From assembly GCA_913055585.1 (NCBI GenBank), contig CAJXKN010000003.1:1-40034 (forward strand): a stretch of 40,034 nucleotides of DNA, given 5' to 3'. A model generated the notes under the pieces. It worked only from the letters and a program-made list of their open reading frames with translations, had not been told where the DNA came from and made no database searches. The stretch is from an uncultured Caldisericota bacterium (GTDB taxonomy: Bacteria; Caldisericota; Caldisericia; Caldisericales; Caldisericaceae). This document shows, piece after piece, positions 1-10,502 of the stretch (position 1 is its first letter; every line of letters starts with the position of its first letter). Position numbers and translations under genes: made by a program.

Positions 1-2
1 CG

Positions 3-125
3 ATAGGCATTTACTTTATTCCAATTATTATTGTATTTGTAGTTTTAATAATATACACAGCTCTAATTGTCTCGGCAATTGGGAGCATTTTACCGTCACT
101 ACCTAAAGGAGCTTTTACCCCTTGA
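3..125 (+). CDS. C-terminal tail of a hydrophobic membrane protein, truncated by the window edge
   Basis: Frame 3 reads IGIYFIPIIIVFVVLIIYTALIVSAIGSILPSLPKGAFTP* and overlaps the next gene by 4 bp (TTGA). Confidence 0.6.
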   Translation: MGIYFIPIIIVFVVLIIYTALIVSAIGSILPSLPKGAFTP

Positions 126-2218
126 AGAATTTCTTAAAAGAATTAAATGATAAACAAAAGGAAGCAGTCCTCTATAATAATGGTCCTTTGCTTGTATTTG
201 CAGGAGCGGGCTCAGGGAAAACAAAAGTAATTACCTACAAAATTGCATATCTTGTAGAGGCATTAGGTATTCCTCCTTCACGCATTCTTGCAGTGACGTT
301 TACAAATAAAGCAGCGAATGAAATGAAAGAAAGAGTGGAAGGTCTCATTGGCCAGCATATAAAAGGACTATGGATAGGAACATTTCATTCAATCTGTGCA
401 AGAATCCTACGAAAAGAGGGGAACATTCTGGGATATGATAAAAAATTTACAATTCTTGATGAAAACGATTCTGTTAGAGTAGTTAAAGAGGCAATGAAGC
501 AGGCAAACATTGATGCAAAATACTTTAATCCCGAAAAGGTAAAGTATTACATTTCTGCTGCAAAAAGAAATCTTATGGATAGTAAAGAATTCAGCCTAAA
601 CACAAGAGAGTATGTAGAAGAAGTAGTTTCTTCAATTTATAAAAGATACGAGAAAATCCTTAAAGAGAGTAACGCAATGGATTTTGATGACCTTATTATG
701 CTTACAGTAAAATTACTCAAGGAGCATAAAGATGTTGCTTATTACTATAAAGATAAATTCAAATATATACTTGTAGATGAGTATCAGGATGTAAACAAAT
801 CCCAGTATGAATTATTGAAAATCCTTTCAGAGAAACACAAAAAAATTACAGTGGTAGGTGATGATGATCAGAGTATTTACTCATTTAGAGGAGCAAATAG
901 TGAATTTATGCTATTATTTCAGGATGATTTCCCTACGGTAAAGATTGTAAAGTTAGAGAGAAATTACCGCTCTCCGCAGGAAATATTGAATGTGGCAAAT
1001 GAACTTATTTTACATAATAGAATGAGGAGTAAAAAAAGGCTCTATACGGATAAAAGCATAATAAATGCTGTGAGTTTCTACGAAGCAGCAGATGGAGTAG
1101 ATGAAGCAAGGTTTGTTGCAAAAAAGATTAAGGAACTTCATAGAACAGAGGGAAAACATTTCAGGGACTTTGCCGTTCTCTATAGAATGAATTTTCAATC
1201 AAGAATATTTGAAGAGCATTTTATGGAGGAAGGCATTCCTTACCAGATTATTGGAGGCGTGAGATTTTACGGAAGAGAGGAGATAAAAGATATTATTTCG
1301 TATCTCACTGTTTTGAATAATCCCTACGATGATATAAGTTTGAGGAGAATCATTAATGTACCTCCCAGAAAAATTGGACAGGTGACGATAAAAAAGATTG
1401 AAGAAGCGAGGGAAAAGCAAGGGGGTACGTTGTATGATGCAGTCCGTTTCATTGCTGAAAATGAAGAACTTTCTACGGCAACAAGGAAACTTAGAGAGTT
1501 TTACCAATTGATGGAGAATTTAAAAGATAGTTCTGAACGCCTTACATTGACAGAACTTATAGAGGAAATTATTTCACAGACAGGTTATATAACGTATCTC
1601 TCAAAAAAAGGCCCAGAAGGGGAAAATAAAATAGAAAATGTAAAAGAATTTATTAATGTAGTAAAAGAATTTTATGAAACATCTGAGGATAATTCTCTTT
1701 CAGCATTTCTTACCCACCTTTCGTTGATTACAGATATAGATAATTCAAGAGAAGGGGACAGGGTGATGCTTCTTACTTTACATAGTGCCAAAGGATTAGA
1801 ATTTCCTGTAGTATTTTTGGTAGGGATGGAAGAAGGTTATTTGCCACACTATAAGTCAATGGAATCCGAGAAAGCTTTAGAAGAAGAAAGGAGGCTCTGT
1901 TATGTAGGTATAACACGCGCCAAAGAGAAGCTCTACCTTACGTACGCATATAGAAGAAATAGGTTTGGAATGCAATCACCAGTGAGACCTTCGCGTTTTC
2001 TCTCTGAAATCCCTATGAATGAACTTATTCAGATAAAAGAACAACCCAAAAAGATAATGCTCAGCAGAGGCGAAAAAGTATTGCATAGAGTCTGGGGTGT
2101 TGGTAAAGTAGTTGAAGTGAACGCTGACTCTGAAATTCCCTATGCAGTGGTGGACTTTATAAAGATAGGAAGAAAAAAACTGGATCTGAGGTATGCACCG
2201 ATGGAGAGGTTAGATTGA
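122..2218 (+). CDS. pcrA: ATP-dependent DNA helicase, UvrD/PcrA family
   Basis: LNDKQKEAVL, Walker A AGAGSGKTKV, VDEYQDVNKSQYELL, GDDDQSIYSFRGA, LHSAKGLEFPVVFLVGMEEG, VGITRAKEKLYLTYA; TTG start. Confidence 0.95.
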   Translation: MKNFLKELNDKQKEAVLYNNGPLLVFAGAGSGKTKVITYKIAYLVEALGIPPSRILAVTFTNKAANEMKERVEGLIGQHIKGLWIGTFHSICARILRKEGNILGYDKKFTILDENDSVRVVKEAMKQANIDAKYFNPEKVKYYISAAKRNLMDSKEFSLNTREYVEEVVSSIYKRYEKILKESNAMDFDDLIMLTVKLLKEHKDVAYYYKDKFKYILVDEYQDVNKSQYELLKILSEKHKKITVVGDDDQSIYSFRGANSEFMLLFQDDFPTVKIVKLERNYRSPQEILNVANELILHNRMRSKKRLYTDKSIINAVSFYEAADGVDEARFVAKKIKELHRTEGKHFRDFAVLYRMNFQSRIFEEHFMEEGIPYQIIGGVRFYGREEIKDIISYLTVLNNPYDDISLRRIINVPPRKIGQVTIKKIEEAREKQGGTLYDAVRFIAENEELSTATRKLREFYQLMENLKDSSERLTLTELIEEIISQTGYITYLSKKGPEGENKIENVKEFINVVKEFYETSEDNSLSAFLTHLSLITDIDNSREGDRVMLLTLHSAKGLEFPVVFLVGMEEGYLPHYKSMESEKALEEERRLCYVGITRAKEKLYLTYAYRRNRFGMQSPVRPSRFLSEIPMNELIQIKEQPKKIMLSRGEKVLHRVWGVGKVVEVNADSEIPYAVVDFIKIGRKKLDLRYAPMERLD

Positions 2219-2616
2219 TGAAAAAGGCAAACTACTGTTTTGTGTGCAGTAAAACAAACCCCAAGGGGTTGCATATTGAATTTAAGTACATTGATGATAT
2301 AGCAGTTGCAACGTTTAAACTCGCAAGAGAATATGAAGGATATCCTGGAATTGCTCATGGAGGTATCCTTGCTGCAATTCTTGATGACGCAATGGGTAAT
2401 GTAAAGTATGTACAGGGCTATGTTGCTTATACAATTGAAATGTATGTAAGATACATAAAACCTGTATATATAGGAGAGGAACTAAAAGTAAGAGGATGGA
2501 TCGAAAATATTCACCATAAAATTGTTAGTACTGCTGGCGATATTCAAGACAAAAATGGTGTGATAAAGGTACGTGCAAAGGCTAAATATTACCTCGCTGG
2601 TTCCATAACAGGCTAA
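2215..2616 (+). CDS. PaaI-family hotdog thioesterase
   Basis: C-x2-C near the N-terminus, then EGYPGIAHGGILAAILDDAMG hotdog signature. Confidence 0.8.
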   Translation: MMKKANYCFVCSKTNPKGLHIEFKYIDDIAVATFKLAREYEGYPGIAHGGILAAILDDAMGNVKYVQGYVAYTIEMYVRYIKPVYIGEELKVRGWIENIHHKIVSTAGDIQDKNGVIKVRAKAKYYLAGSITG

Positions 2617-2690
2617 TTCTTTTAAGTTCTTTTTATTCAATACGTATGATTTTAAAGAAAATGTTATAATATGGAGGTAAAAGGAGTGAT

Positions 2691-3428
2691 ATGAGGTACG
2701 CTATTGTTTCGGACATACATAGTAATTTAGAAGCATTGAACAGTGCATTAGAAATAATAGATAAAATGAATGTTGATGCAGTCTTTTCTTGCGGGGATAT
2801 TGTAGGATATGGTCCTAATCCGGAAGAATGCATTAACATAATAAAAAAACTCTCAGTTGATTCGGTGGTAGGTAACCATGACTATTCAGTGAACCACAGA
2901 GAAGAGGAAGAACTTTTCAATGTATATGCACGGCTTGCAATGCAATGGACGAGGAAGGTGCTTACAGTAGAATCGCAACTTTTTCTTAAGAGTTTGCCAT
3001 TCTTTATAGAACACAGGGATTTTACTCTTTTCCACGGTTCACTGGAGAAGAATAATCCGTTTCGCTACATACTTTCATTGCAGGATGCATCTTTGAGTTT
3101 CGAAAACATCAAAACAAAAGTTGGCTTCTTCGGACATTCGCATATTGCAGGTTATTTTGTCAAATCCAAAGAAAATAGGATAAACTATTTTCCCTGTATC
3201 TCAGGATGCAAAATTAATCTAAAAGCTGATGAGAAATACCTCATTAACGTTGGGAGTATCGGTCAACCAAGAGATGGCAATCCGAAAGGTGCATTTGCCA
3301 TATATGATACGGAAAAACAAACTGTTGAAATCATACGTTTTACCTATGATATAGAAACGACATACAAGAAAATTGTTCAAATAGGACTTCCACGTTTTTT
3401 GGGAGAGAGGTTGTTCAGTGGGGTTTAG
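2691..3428 (+). CDS. Calcineurin-like metallophosphoesterase (YfcE/MJ0936-like)
   Basis: VSDIHSNLEAL, CGDIVGYGPNPEECI, VVGNHD, FGHSH, INVGSIGQPRDGNPKGAFAIYD motifs. Confidence 0.9.
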   Translation: MRYAIVSDIHSNLEALNSALEIIDKMNVDAVFSCGDIVGYGPNPEECINIIKKLSVDSVVGNHDYSVNHREEEELFNVYARLAMQWTRKVLTVESQLFLKSLPFFIEHRDFTLFHGSLEKNNPFRYILSLQDASLSFENIKTKVGFFGHSHIAGYFVKSKENRINYFPCISGCKINLKADEKYLINVGSIGQPRDGNPKGAFAIYDTEKQTVEIIRFTYDIETTYKKIVQIGLPRFLGERLFSGV

Positions 3429-4476
3429 ATTTTTTCTTTGAAAAGTTGCGTAGAGTTGTTATTCCACCTAATATAATAAGTGAATAATGAGTAAATATTC
3501 TCCAGACAATAACGAATACGCCAATGAGGGGTTGAGGCACAAGCCCTGCAAACAAAGCAAGTATGCCTATCTCAGAGGTACCGCTTCCGCCTGGAGTTGG
3601 TATATAGGCTGAAGCAAAATAAAAAATAAGGGCTGTGATGACAATTTGAGGCCAGGGGGATTTTATGCCTAATCCCCTTAAAAGAATTACAGGTGTGAAC
3701 AGCACTAATCCCCATGAGATAAAACTCATTACAAATGCATATGCAATGTTTGCTTTTTTGGAGCTAAACAATTTATTCCGTGCCTTTTCAAAATCAGAAA
3801 CAATTTTTCTCATTTGCTTTATGCCTCTTTCAATCCTTGCTTTGGGAATAATTTTTCTGAGAAATCTTTTTTTTGAAAGTCTCTCTATCCAATCTTCAAC
3901 AATTTCTGGCTTTGTTATGGAAAAGATAAAAAATGCAAAGAACAAAATGGTGAGTATTATTCCAGCATTAAGCAGATTATTCATTGCCCTTGAAAGTTTC
4001 CACTGTGTTTTTGTCATTGCAATCCAGAACGGGAGCAAAGCAAATACGGTAAGACGGGTAAATGTACCTATGAAAGTTTTGATAGCAACGATGGCTGTTG
4101 AATCGCCTGGCTTTATTTCGTTGTTCTTCGAAAGCAGGTATATTTGTACAGGCTCTCCACCACCACCTGAAAACGGAGTAATGCGTGAAAAAAATCCTCC
4201 CACAAGAAATACGTTCAAGCAATCCTTGAAAGCTATTTTATACTCAAGTGCATTTGCAATAATTTCCAGCACGTACGCTTCGACAATCCAGTCTAAAAAC
4301 ATCAGAAGAAAGGCAAAGATAAGATAGGATAACTTGAACGATTTTACCATTGCAATAAGATTCCAATTATGTGTAATGATTGAAACAAATACAATGCCAA
4401 CAATGCCTGCAAGTAGTGCATAAAACGTTTCTTTTACAATTTGTTTCTTGCTAAGCTTGTTTTCTTCGTTCTTCAT
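3415..4476 (-). CDS. Lysylphosphatidylglycerol synthase TM-region/flippase-like (UPF0104) membrane protein
   Basis: Multi-TM protein with GGFFSRITPFSGGGGEPVQIYLL and YIPTPGGSGTSEIG motifs. Confidence 0.85.
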   Translation of the reverse strand: MKNEENKLSKKQIVKETFYALLAGIVGIVFVSIITHNWNLIAMVKSFKLSYLIFAFLLMFLDWIVEAYVLEIIANALEYKIAFKDCLNVFLVGGFFSRITPFSGGGGEPVQIYLLSKNNEIKPGDSTAIVAIKTFIGTFTRLTVFALLPFWIAMTKTQWKLSRAMNNLLNAGIILTILFFAFFIFSITKPEIVEDWIERLSKKRFLRKIIPKARIERGIKQMRKIVSDFEKARNKLFSSKKANIAYAFVMSFISWGLVLFTPVILLRGLGIKSPWPQIVITALIFYFASAYIPTPGGSGTSEIGILALFAGLVPQPLIGVFVIVWRIFTHYSLIILGGITTLRNFSKKKSKPH

Positions 4477-5641
4477 TCTTTACCTGCTCCCAAATTTTAT
4501 CTAACTCTTCTGCTGAAAAGCTCTTTATATTATTGTTTGTTTTCCTCTTTACTTTTTCAAATCTTTTTCTAAACTTTTCCATTGAGATAAACAAGGCATG
4601 TGATGGATCAATATTTAGAAAACGAGAAAGGTTTATTACCGAAAAGATAAGATCACCTAATTCTTCGGATGGGTCATCGCCATTTTTTATTTGATCCCTC
4701 AGCTCTTGCAACTCTTCTCCAATTTTTTGTTCCACCTGGTCTATAGATGTAAAATCAAAACCTTCTTTTCTTGCTTCATTCTGTACATCAAATGCAGTAA
4801 TAAAACCTGCAAGTACCTTTGCTATATCTATAGGACGGTCCTTCTTCTCCTTTTTCTTAATTTCCTCCCATTGCCTCAATACCTCTTTACTTTTGTTGAG
4901 TTTATTCCTGCCAAATACGTGCGGATGCCTTCTGTACATCTTGGCAAAAATCCCATCAAACACATAATCTATGCTAAATTTATTTTCCTCTTCTCCTATC
5001 GCACTGTGCAGTAGAATTTGAAGCGCTACATCTCCCAATTCTTCTATTATTCCATTAAAAGATGATTTTTTAATTGCTTCTACAAGCTCAAGTGGTTCTT
5101 CTATAAGCTCGGGAATGAGAGATTTGTGCGTTTGTTCTCTGTCCCAGGGACATTGTTTTCTCAAAAGATGAATCAATAAGTCTGTTTCATAGAATTTAGT
5201 CACTCTATCGTTCAAATGGAATAGTTCAATATGGAGGAATACGTCCCGTATAAGATTCAGTTGCTTAACCGTTAATTGCGATTCTGTTTTTTTACTTACA
5301 GTATCAATTGCATCTGATATTGTTTTACCATTATACAATAGATATATTGCAGATAAAAGTGTAGCTTTATTCAAATCATCTGAAAAAATAACAAAAGGAA
5401 ATTTTATTCTCTTTAAAAAATTAGTGTAGAGCAAAAACTCTCTTATGGTGAACAGATGTGGTGTTTCTCCCCTCATAAAGAAATGCTTGTACTCCATATC
5501 CAAAGGAATCCATTCTTTGAGAAGTTCCTTTTCCGAAAAAGAAACAACTGCACGTATTCCTTTTTTATGTGCATCTATTACTGCGTCTTTTGAATAGAGA
5601 GTACTTACAGCAACTTCATTTTTTATAATCCATTTCTGCAT
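4451..5641 (-). CDS. mazG: MazG nucleoside triphosphate pyrophosphohydrolase with an extra N-terminal domain of about 150 aa
   Basis: LLRKQCPWDREQTHKSLIPELIEEPLELVEAI, EELGDVALQILLH, RHPHVFG, second copy EELGDLIFSVINLSRFL. The 5641 ATG (MQKWIIKN) is preceded by GGAAGGAG; the ORF call at 5659 is probably too long. Confidence 0.92.
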   Translation of the reverse strand: MQKWIIKNEVAVSTLYSKDAVIDAHKKGIRAVVSFSEKELLKEWIPLDMEYKHFFMRGETPHLFTIREFLLYTNFLKRIKFPFVIFSDDLNKATLLSAIYLLYNGKTISDAIDTVSKKTESQLTVKQLNLIRDVFLHIELFHLNDRVTKFYETDLLIHLLRKQCPWDREQTHKSLIPELIEEPLELVEAIKKSSFNGIIEELGDVALQILLHSAIGEEENKFSIDYVFDGIFAKMYRRHPHVFGRNKLNKSKEVLRQWEEIKKKEKKDRPIDIAKVLAGFITAFDVQNEARKEGFDFTSIDQVEQKIGEELQELRDQIKNGDDPSEELGDLIFSVINLSRFLNIDPSHALFISMEKFRKRFEKVKRKTNNNIKSFSAEELDKIWEQVKNEERRKQA

Positions 5642-8600
5642 ATTTTTCTCCTTCCTCAAGCAGATTCAGCATGCTCAACGTTTCTTCTATTACGTTCTTT
5701 TCTATTCTAAAAGAAACGTAATCTTTTCCAAACCTCACTTTATTTCCCTTTTCAAGAAAACGTTTAATACCGTTTACATTAAGTCTATTCTCTTTATCTA
5801 TTGTGAAGAATACTCTTTTTCCTTCCTCAAATATTTCTTTTATGCCTATATTCCTTGCAGCTATTTCTATCATACCTATTTTTAGTAAATTTTCTACCTC
5901 TAAAGGTATCCTACCAAATCTATCAATAAGCTCTTCTCTAATACTTTTAATTTCCAAGGAGTCTTTTGCATTCATAATCCTTCTATAGTAGTTCATACGC
6001 TCTACATTCATTGAGACGTACGTATCAGGTATATAATATTTTTCTTTCAAGCGGACAGAAATATTTTTCATTTTTATTTGTTTCTCACCCTTGAGTTCTG
6101 CTACTGCTTCATCAAGTAAGCTTACATACATATTATAACCTACAGATACAATATGTCCATGCTGTTCTTTGCCAAGAATGTTACCCGCACCTCTCAGCTC
6201 GAGGTCCTTCATAGCAATTTTTATTCCAGATCCTTTGCTTGTAAACTCTTTTATCGTTTCTAATCGTTCCTCGGCAATGGCTTTTAAGCTTTTCTTATGT
6301 GTAAAAAAGAAATATGCAAATGCATTAATATGAGACCTTCCTACCCTTCCTCTTAATTGGTACATCTGAGAAAGTCCAAAATTCTCAGCAGTATCTACAA
6401 TTAATGTATTTACTGTAGGTATATCAAGGCCATTCTCTATGATTGTTGTAGAGAGTAGCAGATCTATTTTGCCCTGATAGAAATCAAACATTACCTGTTC
6501 AAGTTGTCCCTTATCCATTTTGCCGTGTGCAACAGCAATGCGTGCTTTTATATCTCTTAATGCTAATTTCAACTTCTCGGCAAATTCATATATATCTTCA
6601 ATTCTATTATGGACAAAAAATACCTGTCCTTTCCTGTTCAATTCAAACTGGACTGCTTTTCTCACGACTTCCCAGTTAAATGGCATTACGAAAGTTTTCA
6701 CTGGAAATCTTCCAGGAGGGGGTGTATTAATAAGAGAAATGGACTTTAAATTAATTAATGCAGTATGCAGCGTACGTGGAATTGGCGTTGCAGTGAGAGT
6801 AAGCAGGTCAATTCTTGTACAGAGTTGCTTAATCTTTTCCTTGTCCTTTACTCCAAACTTCTGCTCCTCATCAATAATAAGCAATCCTAAATCATTAAAT
6901 TTTACATCTTTGGAGAGAATTCTATGCGTACCAATCAATATGTCAAGTGTACCATCTTTCAATTTTTTTAGTATTGTCTTTACTTCACCTTTAGGTGTAA
7001 GGCGTGAGAGTACTCCTATTTCAACAGGAAAGAGGTGTAAACGTTCCCTAAATGTTCTTCCGTGTTGCATAGCAAGGACTGTTGTAGGTGCAAGCACAGC
7101 AACCTGTTTTCCATTCATCACTGCCCTAAAAGCAGCCCTTATTGCAACTTCTGTTTTACCATACCCTACATCCCCGCAGACCAACCGGTCCATTGGATTG
7201 CTTGATTGCATATCAGTTAGTACGTCCTGTATCGCATTTCTCTGATCCTCAGTCAATACGTAAGGAAAAGATAGATCCAGTACTTTTTCTTCGTTAGGGA
7301 ATGGCTTAAATGAAATACCCCCTCTTAAAGCTCTTTCAGCCTGAGTTCTTAAAAGACGCTTTGCAAGCATCACTGCATTTTCTTTTGCATTTTCTTTTGT
7401 TTTTTGCCACTCAGTTCCGTGCAATCGATTGAGAGAAACAATCCGTCTATCTCCGATATATCTTTCAACAAAGCCTATTCTTTCCATAGGGACGTAGAGT
7501 TTTTCGCCATCTCTATATTCTATAAGAAGATATTCGTTTTCATTTCCATCTGAATTGAGTTTTACAAGGCCTTTGAATATCCCTATACCAAAGTTACTGT
7601 GCACAACGTAATCGCCTATATTGAGTTCTTCAATGCTCGCAATCTTTTCACTGGGCAGTATCTTCTTCTTTAGTTTATATGTTTTGTAATGTGGAAAGAG
7701 CTCTTTATCAGAAAGAATCAAAGTTTTTTCAGTCTCGACACCTTGCTCTATGTATCCTTTTTTTATAGAAATCCCACTACCTGAAAGTTCATAAAGATCC
7801 AATAGCTCTTTTATTCTTTCGTATGCTTCAGTAACAATAATGATATTCTTTTCCTTGAGGTAAGTCAAAGCAAATTCTTTAAACGAGGAAAGCGCAAGAA
7901 AGTTTTCTGATACCATCTTAACTTTCAATTTAAGATGCTTCTCTTTTGGAAATTTGCTTAAGTAAATAACTTTTCCCTTACTTAAGGCTTCTACACCTTT
8001 TTCTGCAATATTTATATTAAAAGGGATGATTTCATTTGCATCAACGCTTTTATCATAAATTTCTTTTGTTTCCTTTATAAAATTTTCTGTATCAACTGTT
8101 TTCCAGAATATCTTTCTGTAATCATTTACTGTATCAATAAGAGTGGGGTATGAGATAATGCCATTATCAAAGAAAAATTTGAAATAATAGTTTATTCCTA
8201 TCGTGTCACCTTTTCTTAGCGCATTAAAATTCTCTAATACGGTATCTCTCAAATATTCATCTTTTGATTCTGTTAATTTACCTTCTAATTTTTTAGATGC
8301 CTTTTTCCAGAGGCTTCCCTTAAAAGGAAAGTACGTAATAGGATAGATTGTTATTGAAGAAACACTGTTTTCAGAACGTTTTGTTTCAATGTCAAAAAAC
8401 TTTAATACTTCTATATCGCTTTCCTCTCCAAACAATATACGGATGGGTTTTTCGTACATAAACGTATAAATATCAATAATGTTTCCTTTTACAGAGAATT
8501 CTCCCCTTTCTGTTATTTCTGCAGTACGCTTATATCCAAAATTTGCAAGCTTGCAAGAAAACTTATGCATATTCACTTTATCTTTTTTCGAAATGATAAG

Positions 8601-8966
8601 TTTATCAACAAACATTTTCGGAAGGATAGGGTCAAATAAGCCCTTTAGAGAAGAAACAATGATTTTTCTTTTTTTACTATACAGTGCGTCAAGGAAACTT
8701 ATTTTCTGAGCAATTCTCTCCCTGCTTACCAGGCTAACCTCAAATGGGTACAAACCAAATTCAGGGTTCAGCAGTGCTTCTGTAATGATACGTTTTGCAA
8801 GCTTTGCATCCTCAAAATTTTCTGTAATAATAATGATGTTCTCGTCTTTTAGCTCAGTTGTAATTGCATCTAAAATAATACCGAAATCAGGAGAAATAAA
8901 AACTCTTTCCTTATCTAATGCTTGCCTAATTTGCTTATCGTTATTAAACAGTGTTTTAAGCTTCAT
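5616..8966 (-). CDS. mfd: Transcription-repair coupling factor
   Basis: IEELNIGDYVVHSNFGIGIFKGL (CarD-like/RID), LTEDQRNAIQDVLTDM, VCGDVGYGKTEVAIRAAF, LLIIDEEQKFGVKDKEKIK, LTATPIPRTLHTAL, RGRVGRSHINAFAYF, MKDLELRGAGNILGKEQHGHI, C-terminal TRCF domain. Confidence 0.97.
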   Translation of the reverse strand: MKLKTLFNNDKQIRQALDKERVFISPDFGIILDAITTELKDENIIIITENFEDAKLAKRIITEALLNPEFGLYPFEVSLVSRERIAQKISFLDALYSKKRKIIVSSLKGLFDPILPKMFVDKLIISKKDKVNMHKFSCKLANFGYKRTAEITERGEFSVKGNIIDIYTFMYEKPIRILFGEESDIEVLKFFDIETKRSENSVSSITIYPITYFPFKGSLWKKASKKLEGKLTESKDEYLRDTVLENFNALRKGDTIGINYYFKFFFDNGIISYPTLIDTVNDYRKIFWKTVDTENFIKETKEIYDKSVDANEIIPFNINIAEKGVEALSKGKVIYLSKFPKEKHLKLKVKMVSENFLALSSFKEFALTYLKEKNIIIVTEAYERIKELLDLYELSGSGISIKKGYIEQGVETEKTLILSDKELFPHYKTYKLKKKILPSEKIASIEELNIGDYVVHSNFGIGIFKGLVKLNSDGNENEYLLIEYRDGEKLYVPMERIGFVERYIGDRRIVSLNRLHGTEWQKTKENAKENAVMLAKRLLRTQAERALRGGISFKPFPNEEKVLDLSFPYVLTEDQRNAIQDVLTDMQSSNPMDRLVCGDVGYGKTEVAIRAAFRAVMNGKQVAVLAPTTVLAMQHGRTFRERLHLFPVEIGVLSRLTPKGEVKTILKKLKDGTLDILIGTHRILSKDVKFNDLGLLIIDEEQKFGVKDKEKIKQLCTRIDLLTLTATPIPRTLHTALINLKSISLINTPPPGRFPVKTFVMPFNWEVVRKAVQFELNRKGQVFFVHNRIEDIYEFAEKLKLALRDIKARIAVAHGKMDKGQLEQVMFDFYQGKIDLLLSTTIIENGLDIPTVNTLIVDTAENFGLSQMYQLRGRVGRSHINAFAYFFFTHKKSLKAIAEERLETIKEFTSKGSGIKIAMKDLELRGAGNILGKEQHGHIVSVGYNMYVSLLDEAVAELKGEKQIKMKNISVRLKEKYYIPDTYVSMNVERMNYYRRIMNAKDSLEIKSIREELIDRFGRIPLEVENLLKIGMIEIAARNIGIKEIFEEGKRVFFTIDKENRLNVNGIKRFLEKGNKVRFGKDYVSFRIEKNVIEETLSMLNLLEEGEKYAEMDYKK

Positions 8967-9522
8967 GAATATTATAAATTGTTTGTGCTTTCTCTACTCC
9001 TTTAAACATAATTAATTCAATGGCATCTGCTGCATATATAATGGATTGTTTTATTATAGGTTCTTCTTCCTTGCCAAATCTTGAGAGGACATAATCCACC
9101 GTTTTATCTATAGATTGCGGTTTATCTATTCCAATCTTTACTCTGATGAATTCCGGGTCAATGAAAGAAAGGATAGAAGCAACACCTTTGTGCCCTCCAG
9201 CTCCTCCACCTACTTTAATTTTTATTCTTCCTACAGGAATGTCCAGGTCGTCATGGACAACAATGAGATGGGAAACAGGAATTTTTAACGCATCAAGTAG
9301 AGGCTTTACTGCTTTTCCTGAAAGATTCATAAATGTAAGTGGTTTTGCTAATACTACTTCTTCCGTCTTTACTTTGCCTCTCCCTAAAAAAGAGGAGTAC
9401 TTTACCTTCTTTAATGGAATGCTCCACCGTTCTGATAACAGGTCGATTACCATAAACCCTGCATTATGCCGTGTGTATTTATATTCTTCGCCAACATTTC
9501 CAAGCCCAACTATTGCATACAT
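8956..9522 (-). CDS. pth: Peptidyl-tRNA hydrolase
   Basis: MYAIVGLGNVGEEYKYTRHNAGFMVID, KPLTFMNLSGKAV, VVHDDLDIPVGRIKIKVGGGAGGHKGVASI. Start placed at MYAIVGLG. Confidence 0.95.
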   Translation of the reverse strand: MYAIVGLGNVGEEYKYTRHNAGFMVIDLLSERWSIPLKKVKYSSFLGRGKVKTEEVVLAKPLTFMNLSGKAVKPLLDALKIPVSHLIVVHDDLDIPVGRIKIKVGGGAGGHKGVASILSFIDPEFIRVKIGIDKPQSIDKTVDYVLSRFGKEEEPIIKQSIIYAADAIELIMFKGVEKAQTIYNIHEA

Positions 9523-9611
9523 TTTTACCTCACCAAACACTTATTTTAAACAATTCTCAATTTATTGCAAAAATACGGAAAAATAGTAAAATTCTTCCAA
9601 GGAGGTACAAG

Positions 9612-10502
9612 ATGGGACAATTTATTCTTTGGCTATTAATTATCATTATTGCATTAATTATTGGTGCTAAAAGTGTGATTATTGTGCATCAGGCTAATGC
9701 AGTGATTGTCGAAAGATTGGGACAATTTTCAAGAAAGCTTGACCCTGGCTTACATGTGATTGTTCCATTTATTGAGGCTGTGCGCAAGGTAGTTGATCTT
9801 AGGGAGCAGGTATGGGATTATCCATCGCAGGATGTTATCACTAAGGATAATGTAGCTGTAAAAATTGATAATGTTATGTATTATATGATTACGGATCCTG
9901 TTAAATCTGTATATGAGGTACAAGATGTAGACCAAGCGATTCTTAAACTTTCTCAAACAACGATCCGTGATATATGCGGTAACCTTACTTTGGATGAGCT
10001 CCTTACATCACGGCAAGTTGTTAATGAAAAACTCAGATCCGTTGTAGATAAAGCAACTGATCCCTGGGGCGTAAAAGTAACACGTGTAGAGTTAAAAGCA
10101 ATTAACCCTCCGCCAGAAATATTAGAAGCAATGACAAAACAGATGAAGGCAGAAAGAGATAAGAGAGCACTGATTCTTGAGTCCGAAGGGGTAAAGCAGT
10201 CAGCTATTCTTAAAGCAGAGGGAGAAAAACAGGCAAAGATTCTTTCTGCTCAGGGCGAGGCGCAAGCAATTATTACTGTTGCAAAAGCAAGAGCAGATGC
10301 TGTAAGGGTATACTTTGACGGAATACATCAAGGAAATCCCACAAAGGATGTAATTGCTATACAGTATCTTAATACGCTTGAAAAAGTATCACAGGGTACT
10401 GCAACAAAGATATTCCTTCCTTATGAATCATCTGCTATACTTGGCTCATTAGGCACAATCAAGGAAATATTTGGTAGTGATAAAGAAAAAAAGAGCAAAT
10501 GA
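9612..10502 (+). CDS. SPFH/Band 7 (stomatin-like) membrane protein
   Basis: ATG 9612 preceded by AGGAGGT. VHQANAVIVERLGQFSRKLDPGLHVIVPFIEAVRKVVDLREQVWDYPSQDVITKDNV and AILKAEGEKQAKILSAQGEAQA. The 9471 ORF start is too far upstream. Confidence 0.93.
   Translation: MGQFILWLLIIIIALIIGAKSVIIVHQANAVIVERLGQFSRKLDPGLHVIVPFIEAVRKVVDLREQVWDYPSQDVITKDNVAVKIDNVMYYMITDPVKSVYEVQDVDQAILKLSQTTIRDICGNLTLDELLTSRQVVNEKLRSVVDKATDPWGVKVTRVELKAINPPPEILEAMTKQMKAERDKRALILESEGVKQSAILKAEGEKQAKILSAQGEAQAIITVAKARADAVRVYFDGIHQGNPTKDVIAIQYLNTLEKVSQGTATKIFLPYESSAILGSLGTIKEIFGSDKEKKSK

Noticed and set aside
3665-4327. 220-aa plus-strand ORF
   Set aside because: Antisense to the UPF0104 membrane protein; composition typical of an antisense shadow ORF.
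6520-7245. 241-aa plus-strand ORF
   Set aside because: Lies entirely antisense to the well-supported mfd coding sequence; no recognisable motifs.
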